Shown: positions 45,135 through 62,628 of the stretch, one piece after another
Position numbering within the stretch: position 1 is the stretch's first letter
Layout: each line of letters starts with the position of its first letter
Assembly (NCBI GenBank): GCA_032358165.1
Contig: JAALGY010000034.1
Coordinates: 558,001-622,000, forward strand
Origin: Diplosphaera chodatii
Taxonomy: Eukaryota; Chlorophyta; Trebouxiophyceae; Prasiolales; Stichococcaceae
Length of the DNA stretch: 64,000 bases
Direction: 5' to 3'
Program-made: the position numbers and the translations under genes
The notes under the pieces: generated by a model
The model's input: the letters and a program-made list of their open reading frames with translations, nothing else
Told to the model about the DNA's origin: nothing
The model's database searches: none

Positions 45135-48100
45135 TCATGCGCCGCCCGAGTCGGCTGCCTGCCCGGGACTGGACCCCGGGGAGCTGTACGGCCGGAAGGC
45201 GCCCTGGTCTGACACCTGCACAGCAGCAACCACGAGCCACTTTTAACCCTTGAGAGCATAGCATGCGCACTAATGTGCGGCAGCAGTAAGGCAACAACAA
45301 AACACTCGCATCCTGAGCAGAGCCCAGCAGGGGGTCTGTCTCAAGCGGACGCCGCCATCACGTGTTGCAGTGGGTCAGTCTGGTCAACAGGGGGCACCTT
45401 GAAGCTTCCGGAGGCTTTGGGGCTGAGGCCGCCTAGCGCAGCGACATCAGCATCCTGCGCTGTGGCTGCAACACCGTCGCCCTGCTGCCGCTGCCAGTCA
45501 CGGTGACGCGCCGCCGCCTGCAGCACATCATGGATGTAGTTGAATTGACGGGGCCAGTAGCTTATGCATCAAGAACCGTGGCGCTGCAGCTGACCACCAG
45601 TCATACCTGCCGACACAGCAGGCAAGCAATGCAGGCAATCGTTATTTCTGGTGTTCTAGGCGGCATAAGGATTCCAGATGATTTATGCTCGACTGCCTGG
45701 AGTGTGGCACAGGCACCTATTGGACATCAGCAAGTGTGGCACCTTCTCGAATGCTGAGATGGGCCGCCGGCCGACCTGCTCACCCCACGCCTCGTCTGCT
45801 GGATCCACGGCCATTGGCACAGCCTCGTTGGGTGAAGCCGCTGTATTTGGAAGAGCACCTTGCGGCGCTTCGGTGGCTGCAGCCGGTGGAGCCTGTGGCA
45901 CCTGCTCCGCTGCAGCCGCAGCTGCATCTGCCCGTGGCGGCGCCTCAGCTTCCTCCGCATCGTGGTGCTCATCTGCAGATGGTCAGACGACCCACTCAGG
46001 CCGCTGTTGGCACAGCAGGAGCAGCCAACAGAGACGCAGTAGGCTGCTGCCCGCAAGCCGTCAGCTCACCGGCAATGGAGAATGGAAAGTGGTGATGCCC
46101 TCAAGACGCCCTGACATGGGAACATTTGCCCGAGTGTTCTGGTGACAGGACAGGGCACCTGCTGCGTGGTGCCCGTGGTTCTCGTCCGGCGAGTTGCTGC
46201 TGCCGCCGCTGCCGCTGTGCTGCTGCCCGTCCGCCCGCGCCCCACCCCGTGGCGTTTTGGCGCCCGCCGCCACCGGTTCGCCCTGCTGCGTGTCCCCTGG
46301 GGCTTCGGCACCGGGCTGCCGCGCACTGGCTGCTGCATGCACGTCCCCCTGCTGCCCCTGCTCCTGCTGCGCCGGCGCAGCCTCGCGTGCGCCCATGGCG
46401 GGCGCCGCCGCCTCCGACACAGGCGGCAGCCGGCCGCTGCCCTCGCCGCCGCCATTTCCAGTTCCGCCCCCTGGAGCTGCGCCCCAAAACCCTGAGCTGG
46501 CCGGCGCCGTGCTGCGCGGGATGCTACGTGCTGTGTCCCCGCCATTGCCATTGCCGTTGCCGTTCCCATTCCGCCCCAGGGCATTGCCCCCGTGCACGCT
46601 GCCGCCGTTGCTGCCGTGGCCGTTGCCGTTGCCGCCGCCGCCATTGGAGTGGTTGGAGTGCAGCGAGGTGGTTGGGTCCAGGCGCGCGATGTCGAGCGTC
46701 GGCCGCGGCTGGGGCGCCGCCACTGCGCACAGGTCCGCCGAGCTCAGGCTGCCCAGGCGACCCGTCGGCGGCAAGCTGGGCGCCGTTGACGTCCTGGAGT
46801 CAAAAGTTCAAGAACCATTGTAACGGGTTGCAGAGCTTGCCATAGGTGCAACAGGTGCTGCAACAACATGATTGCTGCTCAAAGCTCAAAGTCACTGCTG
46901 TAAGGCAGCTGACCTGTTACTGCTGCTGCGCATGGGGCACAGGGATTGACAAGCATCGCACCGTTCCAGTCTAGCATGTGATGCACACTGCAATTTTGAA
47001 GCTGGGTGTTCACACACCGCAGGCACTCAACAAAGCGGGGAGAAGGTATTGCCTTTGCAACTTGAAAACGGTCACAATCAAAGCGCTAGACCCAGGCACA
47101 CCGCAGGCGCTTGGCGGAGGGGGAGGTGACGTCGCCATTTCGACATTTGATGTCAACATATTGGTCACGCTAAGCCCTGAACATACTCAGGCGCACCGCA
47201 GGCGCTTGGCGGAGGGGGAGGAGACGTCGCCGCGGGACGTGTCCAGCTGCCCGCCGCGCGTCTCGATCACGCCGCACGCCGCCAGGCTGTCGGAGCTGCC
47301 CCCGGGGACGGGCGACATGCCGCGCACCCCCGTCAGCTCGGAGGTGGTGCTGCCCAGCTCCAGCCGCTCCAGGTCCCCGGAGCCGCCTGGGGAATATGAG
47401 GGAAGGGTGGTGAGGTTTAAGGGGGCAGCAGTGCTTTGCAGGTCATGGTGGTGCTGCCCAGCTCCAGCCGCTCCAGGTCCCCGGAGCCGCCTAGGGAATA
47501 AGGGCAGGGTGGTGAGGTTTAAGGGGGCAGCAGTAGTGGTGCTGCCCAGCTCCAGCCGCTCCAGGTCCCCGGAGCCGCCTGGAAAATAGGGAGGGCTGCA
47601 GGTGGAGCATAGGGACAGCAGTACTTCGTGACACCCCAAACCCTGCCAGTTCCAGCCGCTCCAGGTCCCCGGAGCCGTCTGGGGGGAGAGTCTTGCTTGG
47701 GAGCCATTTTTCCTAGTGCATATTTTCACTTTTGGTAGTCACTTCTGGCAGGCACGACTCTTGGGATTGGGCAGATGTGAGGCAATGCCTAAATCATCCT
47801 TGTCACATTCCAATGTCTAAAACGACTCTTGCTTGCAACGCTCATCGTCATCAGGCACTTTGTTTCGAGGCAGGGCTGTGAGCTGGTTGTTGCCAAAGCT
47901 CACAGCGCATATGGCTCCGATCTGGACAGGAAGATAATTTGCAGATCAGGGACACAATACAATGGTTGGGGCAACGCAAGCACCTCGGATGAAGGAGGTG
48001 GCGCCGTTGTTGCGGGGGGCGGTGGCGGCGGCGGCGCCCCCGGGAAACTGCCCGCCCCAGAAGGCAGCGATAGGGTCTGACTGGCCTGCAGCAGGCAGCC

Positions 48101-51100
48101 CACATGCTTCAGCGCGGCTGCCCGACAACACGACGAGGTAATGTCAGACGGCTGTCCCCTGATGGGCTGGTGTTACATCTTGAGGGTGGCAGAGCATGCA
48201 CAGACACGCCTCCCGAAACTCTACATCGGTCAGCATGAGCTACGATGCCAGGAGGCCATGGCGAGCTCAGGAAGCAGGAAGCAGGAAGGGGCTGCGGGGC
48301 GCACCGGCGGGGCCGGGAAAGGTGCCGCTGGGGCCGCGAAACCCATGCGGGGAACCCCCCTGTAGCGATGATAGTGTCAGTGGTTGCCCAAACGACCCGC
48401 CGGCCGCCCCCAGCCCGCTGCGAAACATGACATAAGCCTACTGAGTGGTTACGTCAGCATGACTTTAGCGTACCACGCCAGACACTGGGCCTGCTGCTGA
48501 TACCACGCCAGACACTGGGCCTGCTGCTGATACCACTAACCTGTGCAAGACCTCCCCAATGGTTAGCACTGTCGCCGCTACCAGCACATCAACGCCAAGT
48601 TGGTCGAAACCTAGCTGACCAACATTCGTTGCTGCTGTGTGGCTGCAAGACGCAGAGTGGCAGCAGCGTAATTCGGACAGAGCACGCAGACAGGCAAAAG
48701 GCGGCACCTGTACCAGCGGGCATCGAAGTCCTTGTCCCACGACGGTGGGCTGCCTCCCCGCACATTGCCTGATACCCCACTGGGCTCCAGCAGCCTGCAG
48801 ATCAATGTAGCAGTTGTATTGACACCGCTTTGGGTAGACGACACCCAGACCACCGCAGCACATCCCTGTCAAAACTTGGAACCACAACACATGGGGAATG
48901 ATGTGAGAACTTTGCGGCTTCGCTCACGTGCGCCACCAGTCGTCGCCGCTGCCGCCGCTCAGGTTGGAGCGCGAGGGCAGCGGCAGCGGCGGCAGGCTGC
49001 CGAGGCCGCTGCCCAGGCTGCGCCGCGGCTCGGGGGACTGCGAGCGGCGCCCCGTCGAGATTGGCGCCAGCCCCACTGCCTGCGCCGCCTCCGCCTGTGG
49101 TCAAGGGGGCCGTCAGGGTGTTCGTTGTTGGCATCAGTGCCGCCACAGGAAGCATGGTATGCAGCCTTGGACAGTCGAGAACCCTTGCTTCCAAGGAGCA
49201 GTCCACAAGGAACCACCAAGATCTGGAAGCAGTCTCCAGAGACGGCGCGTCAGCTCGACTGCAAGCAACAAAACAGGAGGCCTGTATGCTCACCAGGCGG
49301 CCGGCCAGCGCCTGCTGGTTGGCGTGCTGCTGCGCCGCTGCAGCAAATGCCGCCGCACTGCCGCCGTCGTTCAGGGCCGGAGCCGCCATTGCCGCCGCTG
49401 CAGGCGCAGCAGCCGTCGCAGGCGGCTGTGCAAACAGCGCGGGCGCCGACCGCGGCAGCCTGCACATCAGACAATGCATTCGTCTTGTGCCCCTGCTTGC
49501 GGCATGCTGCTGACAGTTGGCTCTGGCTGACTGCTCTTGATACAGTTCGCACTGACATCACCATTGCTTCTGGTGCCATGTCCATTGCCACATGGCAGAT
49601 ACTCATGCTATGCATCATGTTGTCATTGCCACGCAAACTCACCCTGGCCAGGCCGCAGCCTGCTCCTCGCGCTGCAGGTGGGCAAAGCCGTCACGCAGGG
49701 AGGGCAGCCCCGGGGGGGACCGGCCACGGGGCGGCGCAGCCATCGCGATGGCGTGCCTGCCATACCCCTCGTCCGCGGCCGTCTTCGCCTGCAGCACAAA
49801 GCGGTAGCATCTGAAGGGAGCCCAGTTTGCATGGGTGTTGGATCTGCAAGCATGCTCTCGCAAGTGTTGAGGCTGCAATCACATGGCATTTACTGACTTG
49901 CGCACGCACCAACATTGGGCTCCTGCCCTTGACAAAGCATCCCAAAATACGTCGCTGCGACATCGTTCAAAACGACCAGATGGCGCACATGAGCGCTGCC
50001 ATCAGGGTCATGCGCCAATGACAGCAGGCACGCACAGCAGCCTGGCAGCAGCACGCACTGCTGCAACGCCACGCATGGCAGCTCAGTAACATATCGTAGC
50101 GCTGCGGCAGCACTCGCAGAGGGTCTAGGGCTTTAAACCCTGGCACGCACCGCGCCAACGGCGGCCAGGGCGTCCAGCGGGCCGGTGGATGGCCCGGCAA
50201 AGTAGTCGGGGTCATCGTCCTCCTCCGCGTAGGCCGCGCGACGGCGCGAGGCCGCAGCCCGCCGGGGCCGCCCGTCGCGGGAGCGCTTCGCCGGCGTCGC
50301 CGCCGCCGCCTCCCGGGCCTGCAATGAGTGCAGTCGCCACGGTCACGGCATGGTTAGCGAGGTTGGACTGCAGCGTGTGAGGCGCTGCGCTCCAGCTGCG
50401 GCCTGCGGCCTTGCACGCCCCCTGCATGCAGGCCGTCTATAAATGGGTGGATGCTGCAGCTGAGCAGGCCAGCTGAGCACTGCTGAAACCCAGCGCCCAC
50501 CTGCTGGCTGGCTGCAGCCTCGGCTGCTGCGGCCGCCGCTGCCGCGCGCCCCGCCTTGCGCTGCAGCTTGTACTCGCTGGCGCAGAACACGCAGTAGCTG
50601 CACAGCGGATGGCAGTCAGATCAGTATTTTGGCAGGAAGTCGAGTGCTTGTGGAAAGACTGGACAGTTCTGCAGGCACTTGTCACCCCCACAGTTTTGAG
50701 GGTGCTACGGACAGGCATAGCAGCGAGATGTGTGTCGCGTCGCTGGTGGGCAGGCTCCCTGAGAGGCGGCGAGCAGGGCACCTGTACAGGCCGTCAGGAC
50801 GGCTGAGCTGGCGGTGGAACTCTGTCGTGGGGCGCTCCACCGCGCACCGGCGGCACACCTTGGTGGGGCCCGCCGCCGCCGCCTCGCCTGCAGCCACAGG
50901 TTGATGAGTATGAATCACACGCTCACGAAGGAGGTTCAGTCCTCATGTGAGGCATCACGACCACTGCCCGCAGGCAACGTTGATCTGCAGAAGCAAGCAG
51001 CCGCTGCAGAAGAGGCTACAGCACAGAAGACCCTCTGGTCGGCAACACTGTGTGGTTCAACTATACCCTGCAGAAAAGTGGAGAGATGCCACACCTGTGG

Positions 51101-54100
51101 AGCCGCGTGCCGAGGCGAGCTGCGCGGTCCTGCAGGGCTGGCACACATCCCGCAGCCCGTCCAGCTTGCGCGCGTCGGCAGCAAATACACTCAGCGGGCG
51201 TGCCTCCTGCAATGGCACTGGCTCACAGTCGACTCCTCACGTCTGAGCAGCATAGCAGCCACAGGCAGAGTGCTCCTAGCGTCAGCCCCGCCACACCATC
51301 TTAAGAGGGCAGCCTGCCTGCTGCTCGGACTGCTCCACACAGCCCTCTGGGAATGAGGCTCACAGCTATCTTGCAGGAGTGCTGTAGCAAGAGCGCACAT
51401 CGGCAGTGTCGCAGCTCACCAGCTGTCCTGGACAGAGCTGCATTGCCGGCACTTATCAGGCGCCAGCCTGTGCAATCCAAGGAACACATGGAAACCCTGA
51501 CCTGGCACTCGATGCAGGTCTTGAGCGGCACGGCCGCAGCAGCGGCGGCAGCAGCAGCCGCGCCCCCATTGCCGCCGCCCAGACGGCCGCCGATTGCAGG
51601 CAGCGGCGCCGAGGACCGCTCGCCGTTCCCGCCGCTGCTGCCGCCAGAGTCCCCGCTCCAGGAGGCGCCCCCCGGGGTGCCGCCCCGGCTCACGCCGCCC
51701 GCCGCAGCGCGCGCCGCGCTGTTGGCCTGGTTCCGGCATGCCTGCATACGAACACACGCCTCGGGGCTCAGCGTACAGCTGTCAAGTCTACCATCATGCA
51801 GGATTCGCTCGCCCACCTGGACAGCTGTCTCAGGCGCTATCTGGCAAGTGGTACATGAGATATGCCCCAGAGTATAAGACAGGCTCTCCTTTCCTTACGT
51901 TGCATTTCACATAAGCTGACGGGCTCACAGGCGGTGCCCCACCTTGCAGGAGGAGGACAGGCCGTCGGAGCGGGTGCGGGTGCGGTGGAAGTCGGCCGCC
52001 TTCTTGCGCCGCCGGCACCGCCCGCACACCTGCAGTTGAGGGTTTGGCTTCAGTAGGGTGCAGCAGGCAGCAATTGAATACATTAGGCGGTCCAGCTCCC
52101 AATGATGTTGCTATTGAAACGATGAGTACGCGGCCCCTTTTGCGCCTGTGAGTTGCATCATGGCACCCAGACATGCAGCACACCTTGAAGGCCACGGTGG
52201 GCTCGTGCACCAGCGCCTTCTGCTTCTTGCGCTCCGCCGCCGCCGCAGCGATGCACTCCTGAAGGCGCGGGTGTAGCAGCGTTAGACTGTGGGCTCTGCA
52301 CACGCACGAGAGTCCTCATCCAGGCAGCCATTGGATTGACGGCCTGCCGTCAGCGTCTTCACAGCTGGGCACCGCACCTTGCAGTGGCTGGTCAGCCCGG
52401 AGGACGTGGTCTTGTTGATGTTGAAGTCGGAGGCGGGCTTGGTGGACCCGCACCGGCTGCACGCCTTGGCCGGCACCGTGGGCGCCGCCACCTGCGCCAC
52501 AGCCGCCTCGGGGGTAAGCGCCTCAAGTACATTTGTTCAAGTCGACGTTTCGGCAGCAGTGCATGGCAGCCAAGACCATGCCCTGCGGCTGCAGCTGCTC
52601 TGGGTCTGCTGAGCTGCGCAGGCATGAAGGTGCATCTGCAGACATGGACAGTGCGGCGCTGTGTCGATGCCCCTTTGAGAGCTCTTCCAGCGCAGCAAGC
52701 AGGGCTGCAGGCAGCAGGCAGCAAGCGTCACCAGGGGCTTGGCGCGGCGGGCGGCGGCGGCGGCGCAGCACGCCCGGCACTGCCCGAACAGCCCGTCCTT
52801 GTACGAGCGCGAGCGGTGGAACTCGCTCGAAGGCTTCTCCTGCAGCGCACGACCATGTGTACCACTCTTCAGTCACACATTCCTTTGTGTCGCACTGCAA
52901 AGCTACGGGAAACAACAGCAGCAACAGGCGTCCAGCCACCAGAGCTCCTCTGACACATGGCCCCTGAACTGACAGGTTGCAAGCTGCATTCCCTCCGGCC
53001 GCCAAGATCAGATCAGCGTCAGCAGACGCACCTGCTGGCAGTGGGAGCAGACTTTGGCGGCAGTGCTGGGCGAGCCAGTCGCGGGGCGCTTCGCGCGCCG
53101 CTCGGCGGCCGCCGCCGCGTTGCACGGCTTGCAGTAGGAGCACAGCCCGTCGGGCGCCACCTGCAACCGCAGGAATCGAGGTCAGCAGTTCCAGAAGGAG
53201 CACAGCTCGCACCGACTGACACCAAGTAGGTGCGAGTAGCTGCATGATCTCCCTCGCAGGGTCTGCAACTGCCCATGGTTGCCGCCCGATGCTGCTCAGT
53301 GCCCAGGGGCACCAGCCGCTCCGAAGGCAGCCGCACAGCAGCGTGGCTGTCAGTCAGACCGCACCTTGTTCGCATTGAACTCCGCGGCGGGCTTGGTCTC
53401 CCCGCACCGGCTGCACGTCTTGGCGGCCACTGCACGACAGGCCAGCACCCTGTCATGCTCCGTGCTGCCATGCACCGCTGTCGCCGCTGCTTCAGGATGC
53501 AGCGCCAGCTTGACATTGCCCAAGTGCTATGTCCATTGCACATGTGCACACCCACCTGTGGGCTCCATCACGGGGGCCTTGGCCTTGAGGCGGGAGGAGA
53601 CCATGCGAGCGGTGCAGCGCTTGCACCGGTTGTCGCGGCCGTCCAGGCGGCGCCGGTTGCGCGGAAAGTCCTCGATCGCCTGACCGCAGGCAGACATCAG
53701 CACATTAGGAGGGCGCGGACCAGGGCTTTGCAGCTGCGGGTGTGCTGCCCCTCAGGCGCCTACTGCGGCGGCGGGCCGCAGCTGACACCTCGTCACCAGG
53801 ACGTGCTGCTGCATCATCAGCCACCCTGGCCGTCCAACATGCTCATGCCGAGTGCAACCAGCTGACTGCAGACAATGGCCAGGACGCTTATCTGGGCTCC
53901 CTCCGGTGCTCTCCCCCAGTGCAGCAGAAGGCAATTTCATAGAGGCTCACCTTCTCCTCGCCGCACTCCATGCACTCCTTGGTGGTACCGCTGGGAGCGC
54001 CCTCCTCTACCATGTCTGCTTCCGCATGGTCTGCTTCCTCGCCATCCTCCGCTGCGCCCGAGTCCGGCGATGCGCCGCCGGCATCATCTCCCGCCGCACC

Positions 54101-54178
54101 GGCCGCCGCCTGCCGCTGGGCAGCCTCGTGGTGCGCGGCCGCCGCGGCCTCCTCAGCATCTGCTGCGGCGGCATCCAT
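45135..54178 (-). CDS. Large protein with seven tandem zinc ribbons and a low-complexity tail
   Basis: Not a family I can name. Start MDAAAADAEEAAAAAHHEAA in good context. Modules follow the pattern C-x2-C-x3-K-x4-F...DGL-x3-C-x2-C: ECMECGEEK..DGRDNRCKRC; CSRCGETKPAAEFNANK..DGLCSYCKPC; VCSHCQQEKPSSEFHRS..DGLFGQCRAC; CSRCGSTKPASDFNINK..GLTSHCKEC; VCGRCRRRKKAADFHRT..DGLSSSCKAC; TCIECQ..LDGLRDVCQPC; VCRRCAVERPTTEFHRQ..DGLYSYCVFC. Each module is split by an intron. Then a basic patch KRSRDGRPRRAAASRRR (possible nuclear signal), an acidic DDDPDYFAGPSTGPLDALAA, Ala/Gln-rich stretches, RSNLSGGSGDDWWRTLLEPS, NVRGGSPPSWDKDFDARWYR, an exon reading LERLELGST, an Asn/Gly-rich run, and the C-terminus VSDQGAFRPYSSPGSSPGQA to TGA at 45135. 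Junctions between about 48700 and 47400 and around 46.1 kb are not fully resolved; two genes rather than one cannot be excluded. A nucleic-acid-binding role is inference. Confidence 0.68.
47093..47231 (-). repeat. Duplicated exon 3' end with splice donor
   Basis: The 44 bases at 47188-47231 and 47093-47136 differ at two positions. The first holds the end of the exon reading SPSAKRLR and its donor (CTGCG|GTGCGCC); the second, 95 bases into the following intron, repeats the coding end and a usable donor (CTGCG|GTGTGCC). Confidence 0.8.
47343..47690 (-). repeat. Four copies of an exon 5' end with its splice acceptor
   Basis: The sequence coding GGSGDLERLELGS occurs at about 47343-47390, 47447-47494, 47536-47582 and 47648-47683, each preceded (minus strand) by an AG acceptor (CCCCAG, CCCTAG, TTCCAG, CCCCAG). 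Spacing is about 90-110 bases. The copy nearest the exon body (47343-47390) is the one in frame with the rest of the exon. Confidence 0.85.
48471..48536. repeat. 30-base direct repeat, 2.2 copies
   Basis: Two identical adjacent 30-base units (48471-48500, 48501-48530) plus the first six bases of a third, inside an intron of the zinc-ribbon gene. Confidence 0.9.
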
Positions 54179-55760
54179 TGCGCCGCTTCCAGCTGCCGCC
54201 AAGGCGCTGCAGGCGCATCGTGCCACTGGTCAATCACTGCTGAAGCATGCCGAGTGGCTGCACAAACTAAGTGCAGCATGAGACACGCCTATGCGCAGGG
54301 GCAACCCTCAGCAGAGAGGGCACCACGAGCAGTACAGGAGTGTGAGCTGGATGTCTTGTTCGGTAAGATGCAGCAGGGCACAGCGGCATCCCGTGCCGAC
54401 CGAGGAGTCCCTATAGATTCACAAGACGGATGCAATGTGATCGGCAGGGGCGGGCTGCCGCAGCGTCGGTTTCAGAGCGGTGGCATATGCCACTTCCGAA
54501 GGAGCGAATATGTGTTGAAACCGCTGGGTGCCGGTCTGCTGGTCCGTGATCACCAAACGGGCTCGCATCAGGAGCCCCGATGATCGCGATTGGGCATCTG
54601 CAGCCGACTGGCTGCTGCGATGTTTGCTGGGTGCCGAGCTGGGTTTGCCAAACCAGCGGTCCAGACCAGCCATGAACGACGCTAGTGTTGGTCTACGGCA
54701 GCCAGAAGGATTGCTGCAAGCATGCCTGATCACCTGCTGCTCTATGATGCTGCCACATGCTTCAATTGCAGCGTTGCGCGCGGGCTTGCAGAGAAAAGGC
54801 ATCCACCATGGCTACCAATCCGGCTGTCGAAACGCTTGAGATCTGCACTCACCCGGCACACACAAGCAACGGCGACGGCAGCTCACCTTGACACTGACCA
54901 GCCTCGCAAGCCGTCAGACGACTGCCGCTGCGCCAAGTGCCTGTCGACTGCAGTGTGCTCGGTGCACGTGAAGCAAGGCACAACGAACTGGGATCGATGT
55001 GCAGGCGTCGACAAACGCCGCCAAATGCAGTTTGGCACCCGTCTGAGGCCGCTGCGCACCAGGGGTATGATGCGTGCCCAGTCTGCACGCTGCCTTGGCC
55101 CAGCAGAAGCTGCGGGTCGGCCGAAAGCATCTTGCATTGGTTGATTCCTCGCAACGGGGGGAGGAGGCGTGACTTCCCCTGCTGCGTCAGCTTGCCCAGT
55201 GTAGGGTGCGGCACCCTAGGGATGGCATTTCACAGTTGGGTGCCTCTTCCCTCTTGTGAAAGTTGACAAGCACCGGTGTCAGCAACAGAGGCGCAGGCAG
55301 GGCTGGGCCACTCTTGAACACACGCTGGCTTTGAGGAGAGACATCTTCCAGCGTGTCACAGGTTGCAGCCGCTGGATGCGTCGCTGCATCCCAGGTATAG
55401 CCACACAAGTAGCAACGTTACACACGGCATGGAGTGAAGATGCTCAAATCTGCATACACAGTATGCAAAGATAGGGCAAGTGCCGCCGCTGCCGCCCCCG
55501 ACCCTGCATCGCTGGCATATAGCAAAGCGCCGTGCGCCAGTGCTGTTGTCGTGAAGCCCAAACCAATGGCATGTGCATGGGCGGTGGCACCAGGCTGATT
55601 TTGGAAGTGCCGATACAATGGCTGCTGCCATTGCTGCTGCTGCTGTCTCGGCATCTGCTGCTGCCACTACTGTGCCTGCTGCCGCCGCCGCCGCCTCTGC
55701 TGCTGCTCTAGCAACTGTGCCGCTTCCATCAGACCAGAGCCACCACTGCTCGCATGCCCC
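54179..55760. other. Intergenic region between zinc-ribbon gene and lysyl-tRNA synthetase
   Basis: Both neighbours are on the minus strand. A 127-codon minus-strand open stretch at 54419-54802 (LASFMAGLDRWFGKP) is unsupported by splicing or homology. A GCT/GCC-rich trinucleotide run lies at about 55619-55712. A TGTAA element on the minus strand near 55417 could end the synthetase transcript. Confidence 0.4.
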
Positions 55761-60961
<5,201 letters not shown>

Positions 60962-62628
60962 CCCTATTCACTGGACAGCCGTTGAGTAAAATCGTATGCC
61001 TTCTTTGTGGAGAATCGCCATGCACTGGCAAGTCCACCTTGCATCACTTTACTGCATATCTTCGGTCACCTGCTGGCCTGTGCCTCGCTTGGCTGCTGGG
61101 CTCGCCAGTTCGACCTTACTAACAGGTTGCTATGCCTGGTTGCACTGCAATGATCGCAGGTGCCGCTTGGGAGCAGCTGCGGCTTTGACGGCGACTGCAG
61201 AAGTGCGCTTGCCTGAGTGGCAGCAAGGTCTCACCTCGCAGCAACGGGGAATTGCACATGTGTGTATGTGTATAGATGGCTGCCCTTATACTTAAGTGGC
61301 AGAGATTGAAGGATCGACTAGATATGCTGTGTGGCTGCACTGCTGCAGGTGCGGATCTGCTGTGCGACCCAGTGAGCGGCTGCACTCTGGCTGAGAACAG
61401 GATCTGCAGTGTGGACTTGGGTGGGCTGCTCCCTAGTACATACTGCTCACTAGTACATACAGCCTGTTGGCCACATATTGCCTGTATGCAGCGCTATGGT
61501 ACAGTAACAAGGCCTGAATGTAGACGGCCATCGCAGGTTTTCTTGGCACCAGCTGTTACGAGAAATCCAGTTGCAAGTGTACATCGAACAAGCATGTATG
61601 GACATGCGGATGCTTGTCAGTTCCGATGTTGCCTGCTGTGCAGACTGCTTTGGGCCATACGTGTGCCTGACGGACACAACCACTCGACCTGGCACCTCCA
61701 CCTGCCGCTGCTGCGGACCGCACCTGGCGGTGCTGCACCCTGATGACGTCCGCTTCGGGTGACGACTCAGCAGACCAGCGTGTGAGACACCATCAAGGAG
61801 CGAGATGGCCGTGTCATGGCATAGCGTTGATGGTGTGTCAAGCGGTACAGTATTAGAGGCGTGCAGCAGTGAAGCCACATAGCTGTAACGTTTGTAGCTC
61901 AACTTGCGTCAGTGAGCACAAGGAATGCAAGGCTGCTTTGCTTCATTTGTGACCTGCGCATGACCATGGAGGTTTGCACTTTCGATTGAGTGCACTGCCT
62001 GCTTGGTTTCGTCTACTGCAAGATACACCATGAGTACTACGGCAGCTGGATGCCATCCAGACGTGGAGATCGTAGGCTAGATACATGTTACAGTTGCACA
62101 GCTACCATTGACAGAGAAGGCAACTACGGTGCACGAGTGCGCCAGACTCATCAGCACTGGACAGCTTCACGTCAGAAACATGCTTGGTAACACACATGGC
62201 TTCTGCAAGAACCACCTTCTCGGTGGTGCTGTGAGTGGTGCAGACATTTCAGAACCTGCGGTGTGCGGCTATCATCCCGTACACTGGTCTCGTATAGGTG
62301 GTTTCACTGCCTTGCATACAGTACAGTTCAGCTTGAAGCGCAGCAGACGACGGCTGCGACGACATCCTGTAAAGCTGTTTTAGCAAACATCTCGACTTGG
62401 CCTGCTCAGCTGTTGCGCTGTTGCTCTCCATGTGTGCGGCCACTGCTGCTCGTTCTTGAAGAGGGCTCTGCCAGAAAACGACTGCAAGTGACAGGTTTGC
62501 TCATCAGCACAAGTGGCATGGCTGCTGCACACACTTGCACAGCTTGTGCACACATCAGTTTGCCGCTGCCTTGCCATGCAGGTTCCACGGCCATATGTGA
62601 GGTACCTGCCCAAGGACGACCATGTAGT
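60962..62628. other. Intergenic region upstream of lysyl-tRNA synthetase
   Basis: No exon I can support. Plus-strand open stretches at 61276-61743 and 61571-61762 overlap in different frames with a few Cys but no known motif. A minus-strand TGTAA near 62090 may end the transcript of the gene to the right. Confidence 0.4.

Noticed and set aside
46126..46845. 239-codon plus-strand Pro/Arg/Cys-rich open frame.
   Set aside because: Antisense of the Asn/Gly/Ala-rich part of the zinc-ribbon gene; composition is explained by that.
48732..49814. 360-codon plus-strand open frame, the longest in the window.
   Set aside because: It runs over introns and exons of the zinc-ribbon gene on the other strand; no known motif, low complexity.
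54419..54802. 127-codon minus-strand open frame considered as a separate gene or upstream exon of the zinc-ribbon gene.
   Set aside because: No splice link to 54178 and no recognisable domain.
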